From Holophaga sp. (GTDB taxonomy: Bacteria > Acidobacteriota > Holophagae > Holophagales > Holophagaceae), in the NCBI GenBank assembly GCA_030691225.1, contig JAUYES010000411.1:1-6461 (forward strand): a stretch of DNA of 6,461 bases, given 5' to 3'. Below the pieces are notes generated by a model. The model saw only the letters and a program-made list of their open reading frames with translations. It was not told the DNA's origin and did no database searches. The position numbers were made by a program, and so were the translations under genes. Shown in pieces: positions 6,029-6,461 of this stretch (position 1 is its first letter; every line of letters starts with the position of its first letter).

Positions 6029-6107
6029 CCTTGATTCTGGCTTGGAGACCGAAACGGAGCAAAGCCGCAAACCAGGATTTCTTGTACCCCTTCCCGTCAT
6101 CTGCTCC

Positions 6108-6422
6108 CTAGACCCTTATTGCCACTACGGTCATGTCGTCTGCTCGTCCTGATCTGCCAGCTTCATCGAGGATCGAAGCCGGAAACTCGGAGAAATGCGT
6201 GGCTGATGCTTTGCTCTGTAGCTTCCTTAGCATCGGGAGGCTAAGAGGGGTCCATGCCCCATCGGACATCAAGAGCAAGATGTCTCCCTGACTAATCCTG
6301 AAATGCAAACGATCATGGACGCGGTGTGTGAGGGTTTCTAGGGAAAAGTGAAGCGGAACTAGGCCGCTAAATAGAAAAAATATTCGCCACCGATGAACAC
6401 CGATGGACACCGATAAAAGCAA
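6108..6422 (-). pseudogene. Truncated PP2C-type serine/threonine phosphatase, C-terminal remnant
   Basis: From a TTG at 6422 the frame gives 104 residues. Residues about 41-104 match the C-terminal end of PP2C-family phosphatases: FRISQGDILLLMSDGAW (41-57), with the Asp-Gly of the metal-site motif at 54-55, and DDMTVVAIRV (95-104), where DD-M-T is the last metal-binding motif. A complete PP2C domain has about 230-260 residues, so some two thirds, including the N-terminal metal-binding aspartates, is missing. Residues 2-13 are encoded by the 34-nt repeat (copy 2) and are not phosphatase sequence. The frame is open past 6422 to the window edge but looks unrelated. No ribosome binding site was found. 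It is most likely a non-functional fragment left after a rearrangement or repeat insertion; intact neighbours outside the window could change this view. Confidence 0.68.
6386..6419 (-). repeat. 34-nt dispersed repeat, copy 2 (inverted relative to copy 1)
   Basis: The reverse complement of this stretch matches 5863-5896 at 33 of 34 bases, again three 10-nt ATCGGTGT-type units. On the minus strand it forms the start of the phosphatase-remnant reading frame (SVSIGVHRW). The two copies face each other and enclose 489 bp. No target-site duplication is evident in the immediate flanks. Confidence 0.85.
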
Positions 6423-6461
6423 GCTATGGCGGGTCTTTGGTTGCTTCGTTGTCTTGAATTT

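Larger units (their letters stand above)
5836..6107. other. Intergenic region rich in inverted repeats
   Basis: These 272 bases between the Bro-N stop and the phosphatase remnant hold repeat copy 1 (5863-5896), a T-rich stretch with a weak hairpin (5941-5963) and a perfect 14-bp inverted repeat (5981-6028). The rest (about 6029-6107) shows nothing I recognise. A 46-codon frame at 5838-5978 has a good GGGAGG site but reads straight through the repeat and is not accepted as a gene. Confidence 0.6.

Noticed and set aside
5863..6419. Complete insertion sequence
   Set aside because: Inverted ends exist, but there is no transposase or part of one inside, and no target-site duplication was found.

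Overview
The window is about 6.5 kb of moderately GC-rich bacterial chromosome. Nothing in it fixes the taxon. A GHDG-type 2-oxoacid dehydrogenase E1, a two-domain Nfu scaffold, Shine-Dalgarno sites of the GGAGG type and dispersed 10-nt-periodic repeats would fit a Gram-negative environmental bacterium, for example Acidobacteriota or a neighbouring phylum. That placement is inference only.

Left part (1-2400, all minus strand): three genes in the order nfu -> GAF-domain regulator -> 2-oxoacid dehydrogenase E1. The gaps are 70 and 43 nt, so they may be cotranscribed. The E1 gene runs off the left edge. Nfu delivers Fe-S clusters, in other organisms to lipoyl synthase among other targets, and 2-oxoacid dehydrogenases need lipoylated E2. 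A shared theme of lipoate-dependent metabolism is therefore plausible. The GAF protein carries a C-terminal domain that looks like a decayed GGDEF domain.

Middle part (2401-4776, plus strand): a 75-nt divergent intergenic region separates nfu from an SDR/DUF2867 two-domain protein. This is followed after 66 nt by an inositol-monophosphatase-family gene with intact catalytic motifs and a good ribosome binding site. The SDR gene has no visible ribosome binding site and may be leaderless.

Right part (4777-6461) is accessory in character. A Bro-N-domain gene (4923-5835) is broken by a one-base frameshift. The shift lies in a run of nine C that is one arm of a nearly perfect G8/C9 hairpin; eight C would restore both the palindrome and the reading frame. 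A possible promoter and a 26-codon upstream ORF, ending two bases before the Bro-N start, precede it. Downstream, two inverted copies (33/34 identical) of a 34-nt repeat made of three 10-nt units bracket a segment of about 490 bp. That segment holds a separate 14-bp perfect inverted repeat and the C-terminal remnant of a PP2C-type phosphatase on the minus strand.

No tRNA, rRNA, CRISPR array, transposase or integrase is visible. The most unusual features are the hairpin-located frameshift and the repeat-bounded phosphatase remnant. I do not see a clear new multi-gene system.
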